Shown piece by piece: positions 33,037-41,346 of a DNA stretch of 45,389 nt. This DNA comes from JBKPCD01 sp046727175. GTDB lineage: Bacteria; Acidobacteriota; Vicinamibacteria; Vicinamibacterales; 2-12-FULL-66-21. Positions within the stretch are counted from its first letter, which is position 1. The number at the start of each line of letters is the position of its first letter. The notes beneath the pieces were generated by a model. It had not been told where the DNA came from and did not search any database. It saw only the letters and a list, made by a program, of their open reading frames with translations. The position numbers and the translations under genes were made by a program. The stretch spans positions 1 through 45,389 of the forward strand of contig JBKPCD010000200.1 of NCBI GenBank assembly GCA_046727175.1, in the 5' to 3' direction.

Positions 33037-33263
33037 CTCGGATAACTCCCCTGATTTGCTGGAACGCGTTTCGACCCAACACGCCCGGCGATACGATCCG
33101 GACGGGGCGGCTCGAGATCGGACTGTGACGGTGCCGCGACTATACCAAATGCGTGCTGATTATGCGACTGGTGTTGGTCTCGAGCACCCTTACTGGATCG
33201 GCTCGTGACGCCCATTCTCCTGTTGTTTTGTCTTCTCCTGTTGTTCCTCTCCGGTTCTCTCTT

Positions 33264-36203
33264 TCAGAACTTCATCTTTAGTCCGATCTGCGTCTGAAAC
33301 GGATTGAAGACGTCGCGCGGGGTGCCGAAGCCGAACTGCGCAGCAGGCGGCGTGTTGATGTCGATCCCGCCCCACACGGTGTTCACGTCCTTGACGTTCG
33401 TGCGATTGAACAGGTTGAAGAGGTCGAGGCTGAGATCCAGTCGCGCCGACCCGTTGATCGCGAACTCACGCGCGATACGGAGGTCGACCGCTGCGTAACC
33501 CGGACCCTCGTACGAATTCCTGCCGATGAAGCTGGGTCGATCGGTATTCGGATTACCGTCCTGATTCGCGTCGCTTCCCACGAAGATGTTGTAGTGACGT
33601 CCGCTTTCGAGCGTCACGAGCCCGCTGATCCTCACGCCGCCGATGACTGCTGCGCTCGACGGGATTTGACTGAGCAGCGACATGGTGAACCTGTGTCGCA
33701 CGTCCTGACGCGACGGTCCGCGTTCGCTCTCGATGTCCTGCGCTTCGGGAAGGTCCGAGAGGTTGGCCAGCGAGTCGACGTTGGTGCGCGTTCGCGCAAT
33801 CGTGTAGCTGCCGTGCACGCTGTAGCCGTTCGCGTAGCGCTTCTGGATCTCGAAGGTTGCGCCGTGATGCGACGACTCGCCGGTGTTCGTCTGCACGAAG
33901 ATCGCGCCGACCTCGGGGTAGGTTCGTCCCGCGAGGATCGGCTTGCCCGTGGCCAATGTGCTTGTTTGAAAGGCGTTGAGGTTTCCCGTGTGCCCGAGCA
34001 GGTCTCGTGCGCCGACGAAGAGGTAGCTGCCCGACATGGCCCATCCGCCGGCGATTTCGTGCGTCACCTGCGCGCTCGCCTGATGGCTGTATGGCGTGTC
34101 GATCGCGCCGTCGAGCGTGTCCGCCAGTCCTCGTACGCCGCTCGCCGGCACTTGACCCGTTGCCAGGAACGTGCGCGCGGCGGCAGGCGCCGCGGCACCG
34201 CCGACGGTGCGCTGTTCGAAACGTCCCTGAATCCGCGCGACGGTCGGGAAGAGCGCCTGCGCATTCGGGAGATAGCCCGCGCTGGACCATTCAGTCGCGT
34301 TGAACAGCTGACCGATGCTGCTCGTCAGACGATCGTGAAAGAGACCGTAGCCAGCACGCAGCACGCCGTGGGGACTGTACGCGAATGCCGCACCGACGCG
34401 AGGCTGCAGGTTGTTCAGGTCGGTTTCCGAGATGTATCTGGATGGATAGGTCTCGAAGTCGTACCGCAAGCCGTATGTGAGCGTCAGTCTCGAGAGAGGC
34501 TTCCATTGATCCTGGGCGAAGAAGCCGTAGGAAGCATGATTGAAGCTGAAGGTCGTCTCGTCGATCCACTCGGTCGGCACTGCCTGCGTCCAGCTCGGGC
34601 TGATCCCCGGATACGAGGTCGCGGTGCTGAGAAACGGCCACCAGAACACGGCCGGCGTGAAGGTCTGGAATGCTGCGAGGCTCGGAAACACCAGCCGCGC
34701 AGGGAAGAAGAGATTCCAGGTCGAGTCATTCTTCAGTGCGTTCATGTCGACGCCCGCCTTGACCTGATGACCGCCGGTCGTCCACGTCAGACTGTCGGCG
34801 AGCTGCACGCGCGTCTCAGCATAGTTGTCGACGTCCGATGTGCTCTTGCCCATGATGATCAAGTTCGAGATGTCGAGCGACGGCTCGTTGTAGAGCGCCG
34901 GGAAGTCGAACGTCCGCCGGGCAAACTGGAAGCGCGCCTCGTTCGCCAGACGAGGCGAGAACACCGACGTCACGTTGGCGACGAGGGCCTGGTCGCGTGT
35001 CGTGTTGTCGCGCGCGGTGCTCGACGTGGGCGATGCGCGGCCGCCACCGCCGAGAAAGTTGTCGGTGTCGGAGTCGAGAAAGTTGTATCGAACAGACACG
35101 CTGTGGTCGGTCTCGAAGTGGTGATCGATTTTGCCGAGGACCGAATTGTAGTGATTGTCGAGCACCTGGTCGGTCGTCTCGGGCCGGAGTCCGAGAGGCA
35201 CGCGCACGGAATTGAGCAACGTCAGATTATCCAGCACCACTCGTGAGAAGCGATTCGACTGTTTGCGGAGCTGACCCTCGTAGTTGCCGAAGAAGAACGT
35301 CCGGTTCGGCGCGATGGGACCGCCGAATGTGCCCCCGAACTGGTGCTGCTTCAGGGTGTCTTCGTCGGGTCGATTCAGAATCGACCGCGCGCCGAGCGCA
35401 TCGTCCATCCAGAAGTAGTAGAGAGTGCCTTCCCGGTGGTTCGTTCCTGATTTCGTCACGATATTCACGAAGCCGCCAAGCGCGCGCCCGTACTCCGCGA
35501 GGTACGTGGAGTTGAGCACACGGAATTCCTTGGCCGCTTCCTGCGACGGCGTCGCGCGTGGCAGGCCCGTGAACGTTTGAATGTTGTCGGCGCCGTCGAC
35601 CTGAATCATGGTGTTCAGCTCCGGCTGCCCGCCGAACGAGAGGCGCGGCGCCGCCGCCGATCCGACACCCACGTCGGGCTCCTTGAACGCGCCGCCGCCG
35701 ACGTTCTCTCGCCCGGCCGCGACGCCGCTCGACAGTTTCACGAAATCGACGAAGTTGCGTCCGCTGATCGGGAGCGACTCGATCTCGCGCGTCGTGACGA
35801 CTCGGCTCAGACCGGTCTTGCCAGGCTCGATGAGCGGTGCTTCCGTCTGCACCATGACTTCCTCGGCAACCTGCCCGACCATCATCTCGATGTCGATCTC
35901 CGTAGTGCCGCCGACCGTCACGGCGACCCGGCTTCGAACCGCCGTTCTGAAGCCGGCGAGCGTGGCCCGCACTTCGTACTCGCCAGGCTCGATGTTGACG
36001 AACCGGTATCGCCCTTCAGCGTCAGTCGTGACGGTGCGTGTGCTGCCGGTGGCGGCATTCTTCACCGCAACGGTCACCCCCGGAAGTACGGCGCCGGTGC
36101 TGTCGCGGACGATGCCGGTAAGAGCGCCGCTGGGCGTTTGGGCTGGCGCAAGGTTTGCGGCGGTGAGTAGGAGAGTGAAGGCGAGAGCACCCTTGAAATG
36201 CAT
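33264..36203 (-). CDS. TonB-dependent receptor with carboxypeptidase-regulatory-like domain (Oar-like), 2
   Basis: 979 residues from ATG 36203 (AAAGGAG 6 nt upstream; the frame is open to 36515 but without signal or ribosome site). It has a signal peptide MHFKGALAFTLLLTAANLAP-AQ, then a CarboxypepD_reg domain (LTGIVRDSTGAVLPGVTVAV, RFVNIEPGEYEVRATLAGF), a plug (LPISGRNFVDFVKLSSGV, NSTYLAEYGRALGGFVNIVT) and a barrel with many aromatic-edged strands, ending QIGLKMKF. Only moderately similar to receptor 1, so not a recent duplicate. It is probably located in the outer membrane and imports an unknown large or complex ligand. It stands between the O-methyltransferase and the MetE-core gene on the same strand. 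Confidence 0.9.
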   Translation of the reverse strand: MHFKGALAFTLLLTAANLAPAQTPSGALTGIVRDSTGAVLPGVTVAVKNAATGSTRTVTTDAEGRYRFVNIEPGEYEVRATLAGFRTAVRSRVAVTVGGTTEIDIEMMVGQVAEEVMVQTEAPLIEPGKTGLSRVVTTREIESLPISGRNFVDFVKLSSGVAAGRENVGGGAFKEPDVGVGSAAAPRLSFGGQPELNTMIQVDGADNIQTFTGLPRATPSQEAAKEFRVLNSTYLAEYGRALGGFVNIVTKSGTNHREGTLYYFWMDDALGARSILNRPDEDTLKQHQFGGTFGGPIAPNRTFFFGNYEGQLRKQSNRFSRVVLDNLTLLNSVRVPLGLRPETTDQVLDNHYNSVLGKIDHHFETDHSVSVRYNFLDSDTDNFLGGGGRASPTSSTARDNTTRDQALVANVTSVFSPRLANEARFQFARRTFDFPALYNEPSLDISNLIIMGKSTSDVDNYAETRVQLADSLTWTTGGHQVKAGVDMNALKNDSTWNLFFPARLVFPSLAAFQTFTPAVFWWPFLSTATSYPGISPSWTQAVPTEWIDETTFSFNHASYGFFAQDQWKPLSRLTLTYGLRYDFETYPSRYISETDLNNLQPRVGAAFAYSPHGVLRAGYGLFHDRLTSSIGQLFNATEWSSAGYLPNAQALFPTVARIQGRFEQRTVGGAAAPAAARTFLATGQVPASGVRGLADTLDGAIDTPYSHQASAQVTHEIAGGWAMSGSYLFVGARDLLGHTGNLNAFQTSTLATGKPILAGRTYPEVGAIFVQTNTGESSHHGATFEIQKRYANGYSVHGSYTIARTRTNVDSLANLSDLPEAQDIESERGPSRQDVRHRFTMSLLSQIPSSAAVIGGVRISGLVTLESGRHYNIFVGSDANQDGNPNTDRPSFIGRNSYEGPGYAAVDLRIAREFAINGSARLDLSLDLFNLFNRTNVKDVNTVWGGIDINTPPAAQFGFGTPRDVFNPFQTQIGLKMKF

Positions 36204-36330
36204 GGCGCGCTCCTTTTGTCCGCGTGGCTCGGGGAGCCCACGCGTAGTTCGCACGTTCCACCGAAGCGACTGATGAAGCGCCGCCCGCCAATGAACTCTT
36301 TCGGCGGGCAGCTTAGCGATTGATACACAG

Positions 36331-37452
36331 CTACAAGCTTTCGAGCGGCGGCACCACCACGCTCGGGTCCCATACGGACCGAGCCGTGCTGCCGACGAGC
36401 TCGAGCTTGCGACGTTGATCATCGGGAGAGATGCGATTTCCTTCGGACGTGGACGCGAATCCGCACTGTGGACTGAGCGCAAGCCGATCGAACGGCACGA
36501 GCCGTGACGCTTCAACGATGCGGGCCTGCAGCAGCTCCATCGTCTCGAGCTGCGCCCTTTTCGTGCTCACCAGCCCGAGAACCACGACTCGGTCGTCGGG
36601 CAGGTATTTCAGCGGTTCGAATGTCCCCGATCGCTCGTCATCGTATTCGAGAAGAAATCGATGAAACCGTGCGCGCGTGAAGACCTGCTGCGCGATGCGA
36701 TCGTAGCCGCCCGATGCGTAGAACATGCTCCGGTAGTTGCCGCGGCAGATGTGGATGCCGAAGGTGACGCCGGGATGTCCGTCGATGATCGCGTTATCGA
36801 GCTCGATGCATGCATCGAGTAGCTTGTCCGGATCGCTGCCTCGCTGCCGGTACCCGTCGCGAATCGATTCATCGATCAATGCCGCGTACTGTGGCGCGTC
36901 GATCTGGACGTACTCGCACCCGAGACGACGAAGCTCCTGGATCTCGCGACGCGTGAAGTCCACCACATCCGCCAGATACGCGTCTCGCGTCGGATAGGCC
37001 GCGCGCGATGTGTCGGGATCGTAGTAGGCCGCCGCCTGCTGCGCGCTGAGCAGCGTCACTTTCACCGGGCGCGTCGTCCTGCCGCGCAGGTAGGTGAATT
37101 CCTCCACGCTCATCTGCCGACGCCAGCGCAGCTTTTCGACGACGACCGGCCGTTTGAGAGTGATTTCCGTGCCGCGTTCGTCGCGGAAGGGAATCGCCCA
37201 TCCGGCATACTTGTCGAACCCTTCGAGGGCCTCGACGAGATGACCGTAAAACGCATACCGCCGCTGTTCACCGTCGGTCACCGCGTCGAGGCCCGCCGCC
37301 TCCTGTAACGCGACCGCCTCGTCAACCGCGCGATCTTCGAAGCGCTTGAACTCGACCGGCGTCAGATCGCCACGCTCCACGCGCTGTCGTGCCTCGACGA
37401 GATATGCCGGGCGCAACAGACTGCCTATTCCTTCGCTGCGGACCGAAAGCAT
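36331..37452 (-). CDS. Stand-alone MetE C-terminal-domain-type methyltransferase (core-MetE)
   Basis: 373 residues from ATG 37452 (GAGGT 7 nt upstream; GTG 37461 is the alternative but would leave no spacing). It contains only the C-terminal catalytic half of cobalamin-independent methionine synthase. The zinc-site set is readable as His234 and Cys236 (GIHICRGNY), Glu269 (LLEYDD) and Cys330 (LSPQCGFAS). The IDAPQYAAL stretch also fits the family. Core-MetE enzymes transfer methyl groups to homocysteine from donors other than 5-methyl-THF-polyglutamate, or act on other thiols; which applies here is unknown. The ribosome site touches the outer end of the repeat array at 37462. Confidence 0.85.
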   Translation of the reverse strand: MLSVRSEGIGSLLRPAYLVEARQRVERGDLTPVEFKRFEDRAVDEAVALQEAAGLDAVTDGEQRRYAFYGHLVEALEGFDKYAGWAIPFRDERGTEITLKRPVVVEKLRWRRQMSVEEFTYLRGRTTRPVKVTLLSAQQAAAYYDPDTSRAAYPTRDAYLADVVDFTRREIQELRRLGCEYVQIDAPQYAALIDESIRDGYRQRGSDPDKLLDACIELDNAIIDGHPGVTFGIHICRGNYRSMFYASGGYDRIAQQVFTRARFHRFLLEYDDERSGTFEPLKYLPDDRVVVLGLVSTKRAQLETMELLQARIVEASRLVPFDRLALSPQCGFASTSEGNRISPDDQRRKLELVGSTARSVWDPSVVVPPLESL

Positions 37453-37461
37453 GGGCGACAC

Positions 37462-37611
37462 CTCAATCCCTAATCCCTGATCGTGAATCCCTCATCGATG
37501 AATCCTTGCATCGATGGATCCTTGCATCAACGAATCCTTGCATCAACGAATCCTTGCATCAACGAATCCTTGCATCGATGGATCGTTGCATCGGTGGATC
37601 CTTCCGTCTTG
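37462..37611 (-). repeat. Left tandem array flanking the four-helix-bundle gene
   Basis: The outer end has heptamer-like text CAATCCCTAATCCCTGATC. Then come about eight 15-16-bp units, for example GAATCCTTGCATCAAC at 37532-37547 and 37548-37563, GAATCCTTGCATCGAT at 37500-37515 and 37564-37579, with variants between. Its outer end matches the inverted outer end of the right array (38281-38305). It begins at the ribosome site of the MetE-core gene. Confidence 0.85.
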
Positions 37612-37703
37612 AATCGGCGAACCGTGAATCGTGAGCTCCACTCGAATCCGGTCTTCCTGTCTTCGTCACATTGGCATGGGTCATGCCCGATCTCGGAGTT
37701 GCG

Positions 37704-38102
37704 ATGGCACACAAGATCGAGGATTTGCCCATTCATGCGAAGGTCGTCGCGTTCTCGAGCGCGGTAAATGCGCTCCTCGAGAAACCGCGCCTTCGCAATA
37801 ATCGCGATCTCCACGAACAGATCTCGCGAGCGAACGATTCAATTCCATCGAACATGGTGGAAGGCTTCGAGCAAGGGACCGACCGAGCGTTCGCAAACTA
37901 CTTAACCTACTCGAAAGGCTCTGTTGCCGAAGTTGTCAGACGGCTCAAGCAGGCTTATTACAAGCATTGCATCACGGCCGACGAGCTCAATCAACTTCTC
38001 TCGGCCGGCGAGGACCTGGGGAAGATGCTTGGCGGATTCATCAAGTACTTGCGGCGGTGCGACTGGAAGGATCGCGGCTGTCACAACGCGGATGATGATT
38101 GA
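37704..38102 (+). CDS. Four helix bundle protein (23S rRNA intervening-sequence type, bAvd-like fold)
   Basis: 132 residues from ATG 37704, preceded by GGAG with 5-nt spacing. It carries the family hallmark SRANDSIPSNMVEGFEQGTD-RAFANYL and the C-terminal GKMLGGFIKYLRRCD. This family (S23 / IVP, Pfam 05635) is encoded in intervening sequences of some 23S rRNA genes, resembles the accessory protein of diversity-generating retroelements, and is common as orphan genes of unknown function. No rRNA or reverse transcriptase is nearby, so this is an orphan. A GGCATG-GGT-CATGCC hairpin sits just upstream of the ribosome site. The gene is enclosed by inverted repeat arrays. Confidence 0.92.
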   Translation: MAHKIEDLPIHAKVVAFSSAVNALLEKPRLRNNRDLHEQISRANDSIPSNMVEGFEQGTDRAFANYLTYSKGSVAEVVRRLKQAYYKHCITADELNQLLSAGEDLGKMLGGFIKYLRRCDWKDRGCHNADDD

Positions 38103-38145
38103 ACCGGCGCTGCGGTCCGTCACGGATCTGACGATCCGACCGTCC

Positions 38146-38305
38146 GAGATTCAACGATCAGAGATTCAACGATCAGAGATTCAACGATCAGAGATTCAAG
38201 GATCAGAGATTCAAGGATCAGAGATTCAACGATCAGAGATTCAAGGATCAGAGATTCAACGATCAGAGATTCAAGGATTAGGGATTCAAGGATTAGGGAT
38301 TAGGG
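38146..38305 (+). repeat. Right tandem array (15-bp units) flanking the four-helix-bundle gene
   Basis: Ten contiguous 15-bp units (38146-38295) of the form GAGATTCAACGATCA or GAGATTCAAGGATCA. The units differ mainly by C/G at one position, in the order C C C G G C G C G G. The last units drift to GGGATTCAAGGATTA and then GGGATTAGGGATTC. The inverse of this outer end reads GAATCCCTAATCCCTAATCC, close to the outer end of the left array. The array stops 2 bp before the last codons of pcaK. Confidence 0.9.
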
Positions 38306-38307
38306 AT

Positions 38308-39672
38308 TCAGCTCTTGCGCGGAACGTGCCTTCGAACGACGGCCAGGCACGCCAAGACCAACGTCATCGCCGCGGCGATCGTGGCGAAGAACGCGGCGCT
38401 GCCGCCGGCTTCGAGCGCCCAGGCGCCAACGTAGGTGCTCAGCACACCGCCGGAGCGCCCTACCGCGACGGCCGTGCCTACGCCGGTGGCGCGCACAATC
38501 GTCGGATACACGTGCGCGGCCAGCGCGAACAGCGTCGTCTGAACGGCGTTGATCATCCCGCCCGTGATCCCCAACAAGACGACAATCGAAACCGCGTGCC
38601 CGGCGGAAACCGGCATAGCTGCCAGTGCGACAGCGCCACAGACCGCGACCACGGCCATTCCCAGCATCGTCGGCCTGGAGCCATAGCGGGCGATCAGCAG
38701 CCCGCCCGCGATCGCCCCAGCGACGCCACCCATGTTGAACGCGGCCAGCCCGTTGCTCACGACAATCGCCGTCATGCCTTCGCCGGCCAGCATCGATGGG
38801 ATCCAGTTGAACCCGACGTACACCGCAAGCAGGCAGAAGAAGAACGCGCCGCACAACGCAAGCGTGTCGCGGCACAGCTCCGGCTTGAACAGGGCGCTGA
38901 CCGAGGTCCTTGCGATCGTCTGGTCGCCGCGATCGACGAACGCGCTGGCGGAGGGCACAGGATGACCGATTCGGTTCAGCGTCTGCGCGAGCTCGAGCCA
39001 GCGTTCGGGGCGGCGCGCGAGATAACGCGGGGACTCCGGCAATAGACGGCTGACGAGCGCAGCGATCACGACAGCTAGCAGACCGCCGATCAGGAACAGC
39101 GCCCTCCAGCCAATCGCCGGAAGCATGCGGCCACCGGCGAACGCCGCGAGCGTTCCACCAGCCGGAATGCAGACAATCGTCAGCGTCACTGCGAGCGCGC
39201 GATGACGGCGAGGAACGAACTCTGATGAGAGCGCTGCGGCGTTTGGCAGCGCGCCGCCGAGGCCCAGACCCGCAAAGAAACGGAGAAGGCCGAGCGTCAG
39301 CAGGCTCTCGGCCGTGGCGACCGCTGCCGTGAAGCACCCGAAAAGCAACGCACTTCCGATGAGTGCACGGCGTCTTCCGACGCGATCACCTGCCATGCCG
39401 CCAATCGCGCCGCCGATCATCATCCCGAGCATCCCGCTCGCGAGCACTGGCGCAAATGACGCGCGTGGCAGCGCCCAGCCCCTCATGATCGCTGGAAGGG
39501 AGATCGGCAGCAGTTGATTGTCGATGCCGTCGAAGACGATCGTCAGCGCCGTGAGCGCCACGAAACGCTTCTGACGTGGTCCCCACGGGCCCTCGTCCAG
39601 AATCACACCGACATCTACTGGGGCGGATACGGATACATCTGCAGATCCGCGAGGTGGCGAGGCGCTGCGCAT
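38308..39672 (-). CDS. pcaK: MFS aromatic-acid:proton symporter (AAHS family, PcaK-like)
   Basis: 454 residues with 12 predicted membrane segments. It has the AAHS signature FDGIDNQLLPISLPAIM near 48-64, motif A GDRVGRRRAL (about 95-104) and FFAGLGLGGALPNAAALSSE (about 131-150). Members import 4-hydroxybenzoate, protocatechuate, vanillate or related acids by proton symport. Position next to pcaHGBL makes protocatechuate or its precursor the likely substrate, hence the tentative symbol. It is divergent from pcaH; the 171-bp gap contains a word-repeat palindrome. Confidence 0.85.
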   Translation of the reverse strand: MRSASPPRGSADVSVSAPVDVGVILDEGPWGPRQKRFVALTALTIVFDGIDNQLLPISLPAIMRGWALPRASFAPVLASGMLGMMIGGAIGGMAGDRVGRRRALIGSALLFGCFTAAVATAESLLTLGLLRFFAGLGLGGALPNAAALSSEFVPRRHRALAVTLTIVCIPAGGTLAAFAGGRMLPAIGWRALFLIGGLLAVVIAALVSRLLPESPRYLARRPERWLELAQTLNRIGHPVPSASAFVDRGDQTIARTSVSALFKPELCRDTLALCGAFFFCLLAVYVGFNWIPSMLAGEGMTAIVVSNGLAAFNMGGVAGAIAGGLLIARYGSRPTMLGMAVVAVCGAVALAAMPVSAGHAVSIVVLLGITGGMINAVQTTLFALAAHVYPTIVRATGVGTAVAVGRSGGVLSTYVGAWALEAGGSAAFFATIAAAMTLVLACLAVVRRHVPRKS

Positions 39673-39730
39673 GAGCGGGCAGCGGGATTCTAGCAGGTCG
39701 GTGGAAGCGCGAACGGCTGTCGAGGCCTCC

Positions 39731-39793
39731 GGTTCCAGGGTTCCAGGTTTTCAGACAGACCAGGAACCAGGAACTTGTGAACCTTGGAACCTG
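39731..39793. repeat. Facing pair of GGTTCCAGG word arrays
   Basis: Left arm GGTTCCAGGGTTCCAGG (39731-39747). Right arm CAGGAACCAGGAAC followed by ACCTTGGAACCTG (39761-39793). The arms are inverted and can pair. It lies in the divergent promoter region of pcaK and pcaH and could affect transcription of either. Confidence 0.65.
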
Positions 39794-39843
39794 AGCACGA
39801 TGTGCATGTGTATGATTACCTGAGATTGCCAGCAGGAGGCAGC

Positions 39844-40584
39844 GTGAGGGCACTATCGCGAGATCACGACGCGCAGACAGGGGTGACGGGAGAGCGTCCG
39901 GCCGAGGCGGGTACGCAGCCGCCGTTGCTCTATCCGCCGTACCAGTCAACCATCCGTCGTGCGCCAGCCGAGCCGCTGATTCGAGTGCCGCCGGATTTCG
40001 CTGACATTGCCGCACCAATCTTCGGTTACTTGCCGATCGGCCCGACGGACAACGACCTGACTCGGCAGCATCCCGGCGAACCGCTTGGTGAGCGCATCAT
40101 CGTGGCGGGGCGCGTCGTCGATGAAGACGGCACTCCGGTGCGCAACACGTTGATCGAGATCTGGCAGTGCAATGCTGCCGGTCGCTATCGGCATCACATC
40201 GACGACCATCCAGCGCCGATTGATCCGAATTTCACCGGAGCGGGAAGGACCATTACCGGCAACGACGGTGACTATCAGTTCGTCACGATCAAGCCCGGCG
40301 CGTACCCCTGGCGCAACCATCCGAACGCGTGGCGCCCGGCGCACCTCCATTTTTCGTTGTTCGGGTCGTCTTTTCTCACGCGGCTCGTCACGCAGATGTA
40401 CTTTCCGGGCGATCCACTGTTTCCGTACGATCCGATCTTTCAGTCCATCCCCGACGAGCGTGCGCGCGAGCGCCTGGTGTCGAGATTCGATCTCGAGCTG
40501 ACGCAGCCGGAAGTGGCGCTGGGGTATCGATTCGATATCGTGCTGCGCGGACGCCAGTCGACGCCCTTCGAGCAGCGCACATGA
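39844..40584 (+). CDS. pcaH: Protocatechuate 3,4-dioxygenase beta subunit
   Basis: 246 residues from GTG 39844, chosen because AGGAGG (39834-39839) is 4 nt upstream; an in-frame TTG at 39784 would add a segment encoded by repeat words. It is an intradiol dioxygenase that opens protocatechuate to 3-carboxy-cis,cis-muconate with Fe(III). All four iron ligands are visible: Tyr115 (AGRYRH), Tyr154 (PGAYPW), His167 and His169 (AHLHFS). The N-terminus LLYPPYQSTIRRAP is typical of PcaH. It overlaps pcaG by 4 bp (ATGA), as expected for subunits made in equal amounts. Confidence 0.95.
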   Translation: MRALSRDHDAQTGVTGERPAEAGTQPPLLYPPYQSTIRRAPAEPLIRVPPDFADIAAPIFGYLPIGPTDNDLTRQHPGEPLGERIIVAGRVVDEDGTPVRNTLIEIWQCNAAGRYRHHIDDHPAPIDPNFTGAGRTITGNDGDYQFVTIKPGAYPWRNHPNAWRPAHLHFSLFGSSFLTRLVTQMYFPGDPLFPYDPIFQSIPDERARERLVSRFDLELTQPEVALGYRFDIVLRGRQSTPFEQRT

Positions 40585-41156
40585 CCACTGCAACCCGGCT
40601 CACGGCAATCGCGTCGCAAACGATCGGCCCCTTCTTTCATTTCGGAATCGCGAGCGACACGTCGCTCGGCTGCATCGCCCCTCGACTCCGCCCGGGACAG
40701 GGCGCCGACTCGAGCGCCGGGCGGATCCGGTTGACGATGAGGGTGCTCGACGGCGACCGGGCTCCGGTCAACGACGCATTGATAGAGGTGTATCAGGCCG
40801 ATGGCGACGGGCATTACGATCGCGCCGGATTCTGCGGCTTTGGACGGTTGCCGACCGGCGACGATGGCTCGTGCGTGTTCGAAACGATCAGGCCCGGCAG
40901 CGTGCCGGACGGGCGTGGCGGCTGGCAGGCGGCGCACATCGACGTGTGTCTCTTCGCGCGCGGCATTCTCCGTCATCTGTACACACGCGTGTACTTCGAA
41001 GATGATTCGCGGCTCGCACAAGACCCGATGCTGTCCCTGGTCCCCGAACATCGACGCGGGACGCTGATCGCACAGCCGGTTCCCGATGCGCCAGGGCAGT
41101 GGTGGTTCGACATCCGGTTGCAGGGCGAACGCGAGACGGTGTTCTTCGATCTGTGA
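40581..41156 (+). CDS. pcaG: Protocatechuate 3,4-dioxygenase alpha subunit
   Basis: 191 residues from the ATG of the ATGA overlap with pcaH (MTTATRLTAIASQTIGPFFH). It shares the intradiol fold (MRVLDGDRAPVNDALIEVYQ, AAHIDVCLFARGILRHLYTR, WWFDIRLQG) but, like other PcaG chains, lacks the full iron-ligand set. It pairs with PcaH to form the active site. After it a 190-bp gap with word repeats separates the rest of the pca operon. Confidence 0.95.
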   Translation: MTTATRLTAIASQTIGPFFHFGIASDTSLGCIAPRLRPGQGADSSAGRIRLTMRVLDGDRAPVNDALIEVYQADGDGHYDRAGFCGFGRLPTGDDGSCVFETIRPGSVPDGRGGWQAAHIDVCLFARGILRHLYTRVYFEDDSRLAQDPMLSLVPEHRRGTLIAQPVPDAPGQWWFDIRLQGERETVFFDL

Positions 41157-41162
41157 CAATTC

Positions 41163-41333
41163 AGGGCTTGAACTCTGGCTTTAGGCTCATGGCTTTGGGC
41201 TTTGGGCCGGTCACGAAAATCATCGCGCACATGCATCGACGACAGCCCACATGCAGTGAACGGAGCAGCGTCGTTGCCAACGACCGGTGTTCGGCGAGCG
41301 CGGCTGAAGCCCAGAGCCCTGAGCCGAGAGCCG
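41163..41333. repeat. Facing pair of GGGCTTT-type arrays between pcaG and pcaB
   Basis: Left arm (41163-41208) is built of GGCTTTAGG/GGCTTTGGG words. Right arm (41302-41333) has GAAGCCCAGAGCCCTGAGCC, its inverted counterpart. About 95 bp of unassigned sequence lies between. It uses the same word family as 996-1062. It interrupts an operon that is usually compact. Confidence 0.65.
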
Positions 41334-41346
41334 ATCTCGACGCATC

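Noticed and set aside
33594..35246. Long open frame (550 codons) on the plus strand opposite TonB receptor 2
   Set aside because: Exactly antisense to a well-supported receptor, Arg/Val-rich with no family motifs; a by-product of high GC content and codon bias.
36204..36515. N-terminal extension of TonB receptor 2
   Set aside because: No signal peptide or ribosome site; a typical signal peptide with AAAGGAG begins at 36203.
38146..38305. Possible CRISPR array
   Set aside because: Units are contiguous 15-mers with no spacers and there are no cas genes nearby.
37924..39045. Open frame on the plus strand with SEIQR/SEIQG pentapeptide repeats
   Set aside because: It starts in another frame of the four-helix-bundle gene, crosses the 15-bp DNA array and ends antisense to pcaK. 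The repeat is best explained as DNA.
39784..39843. TTG start for pcaH
   Set aside because: It would translate the GGTTCCAGG repeat tail; GTG 39844 has an AGGAGG site and the family's usual length.
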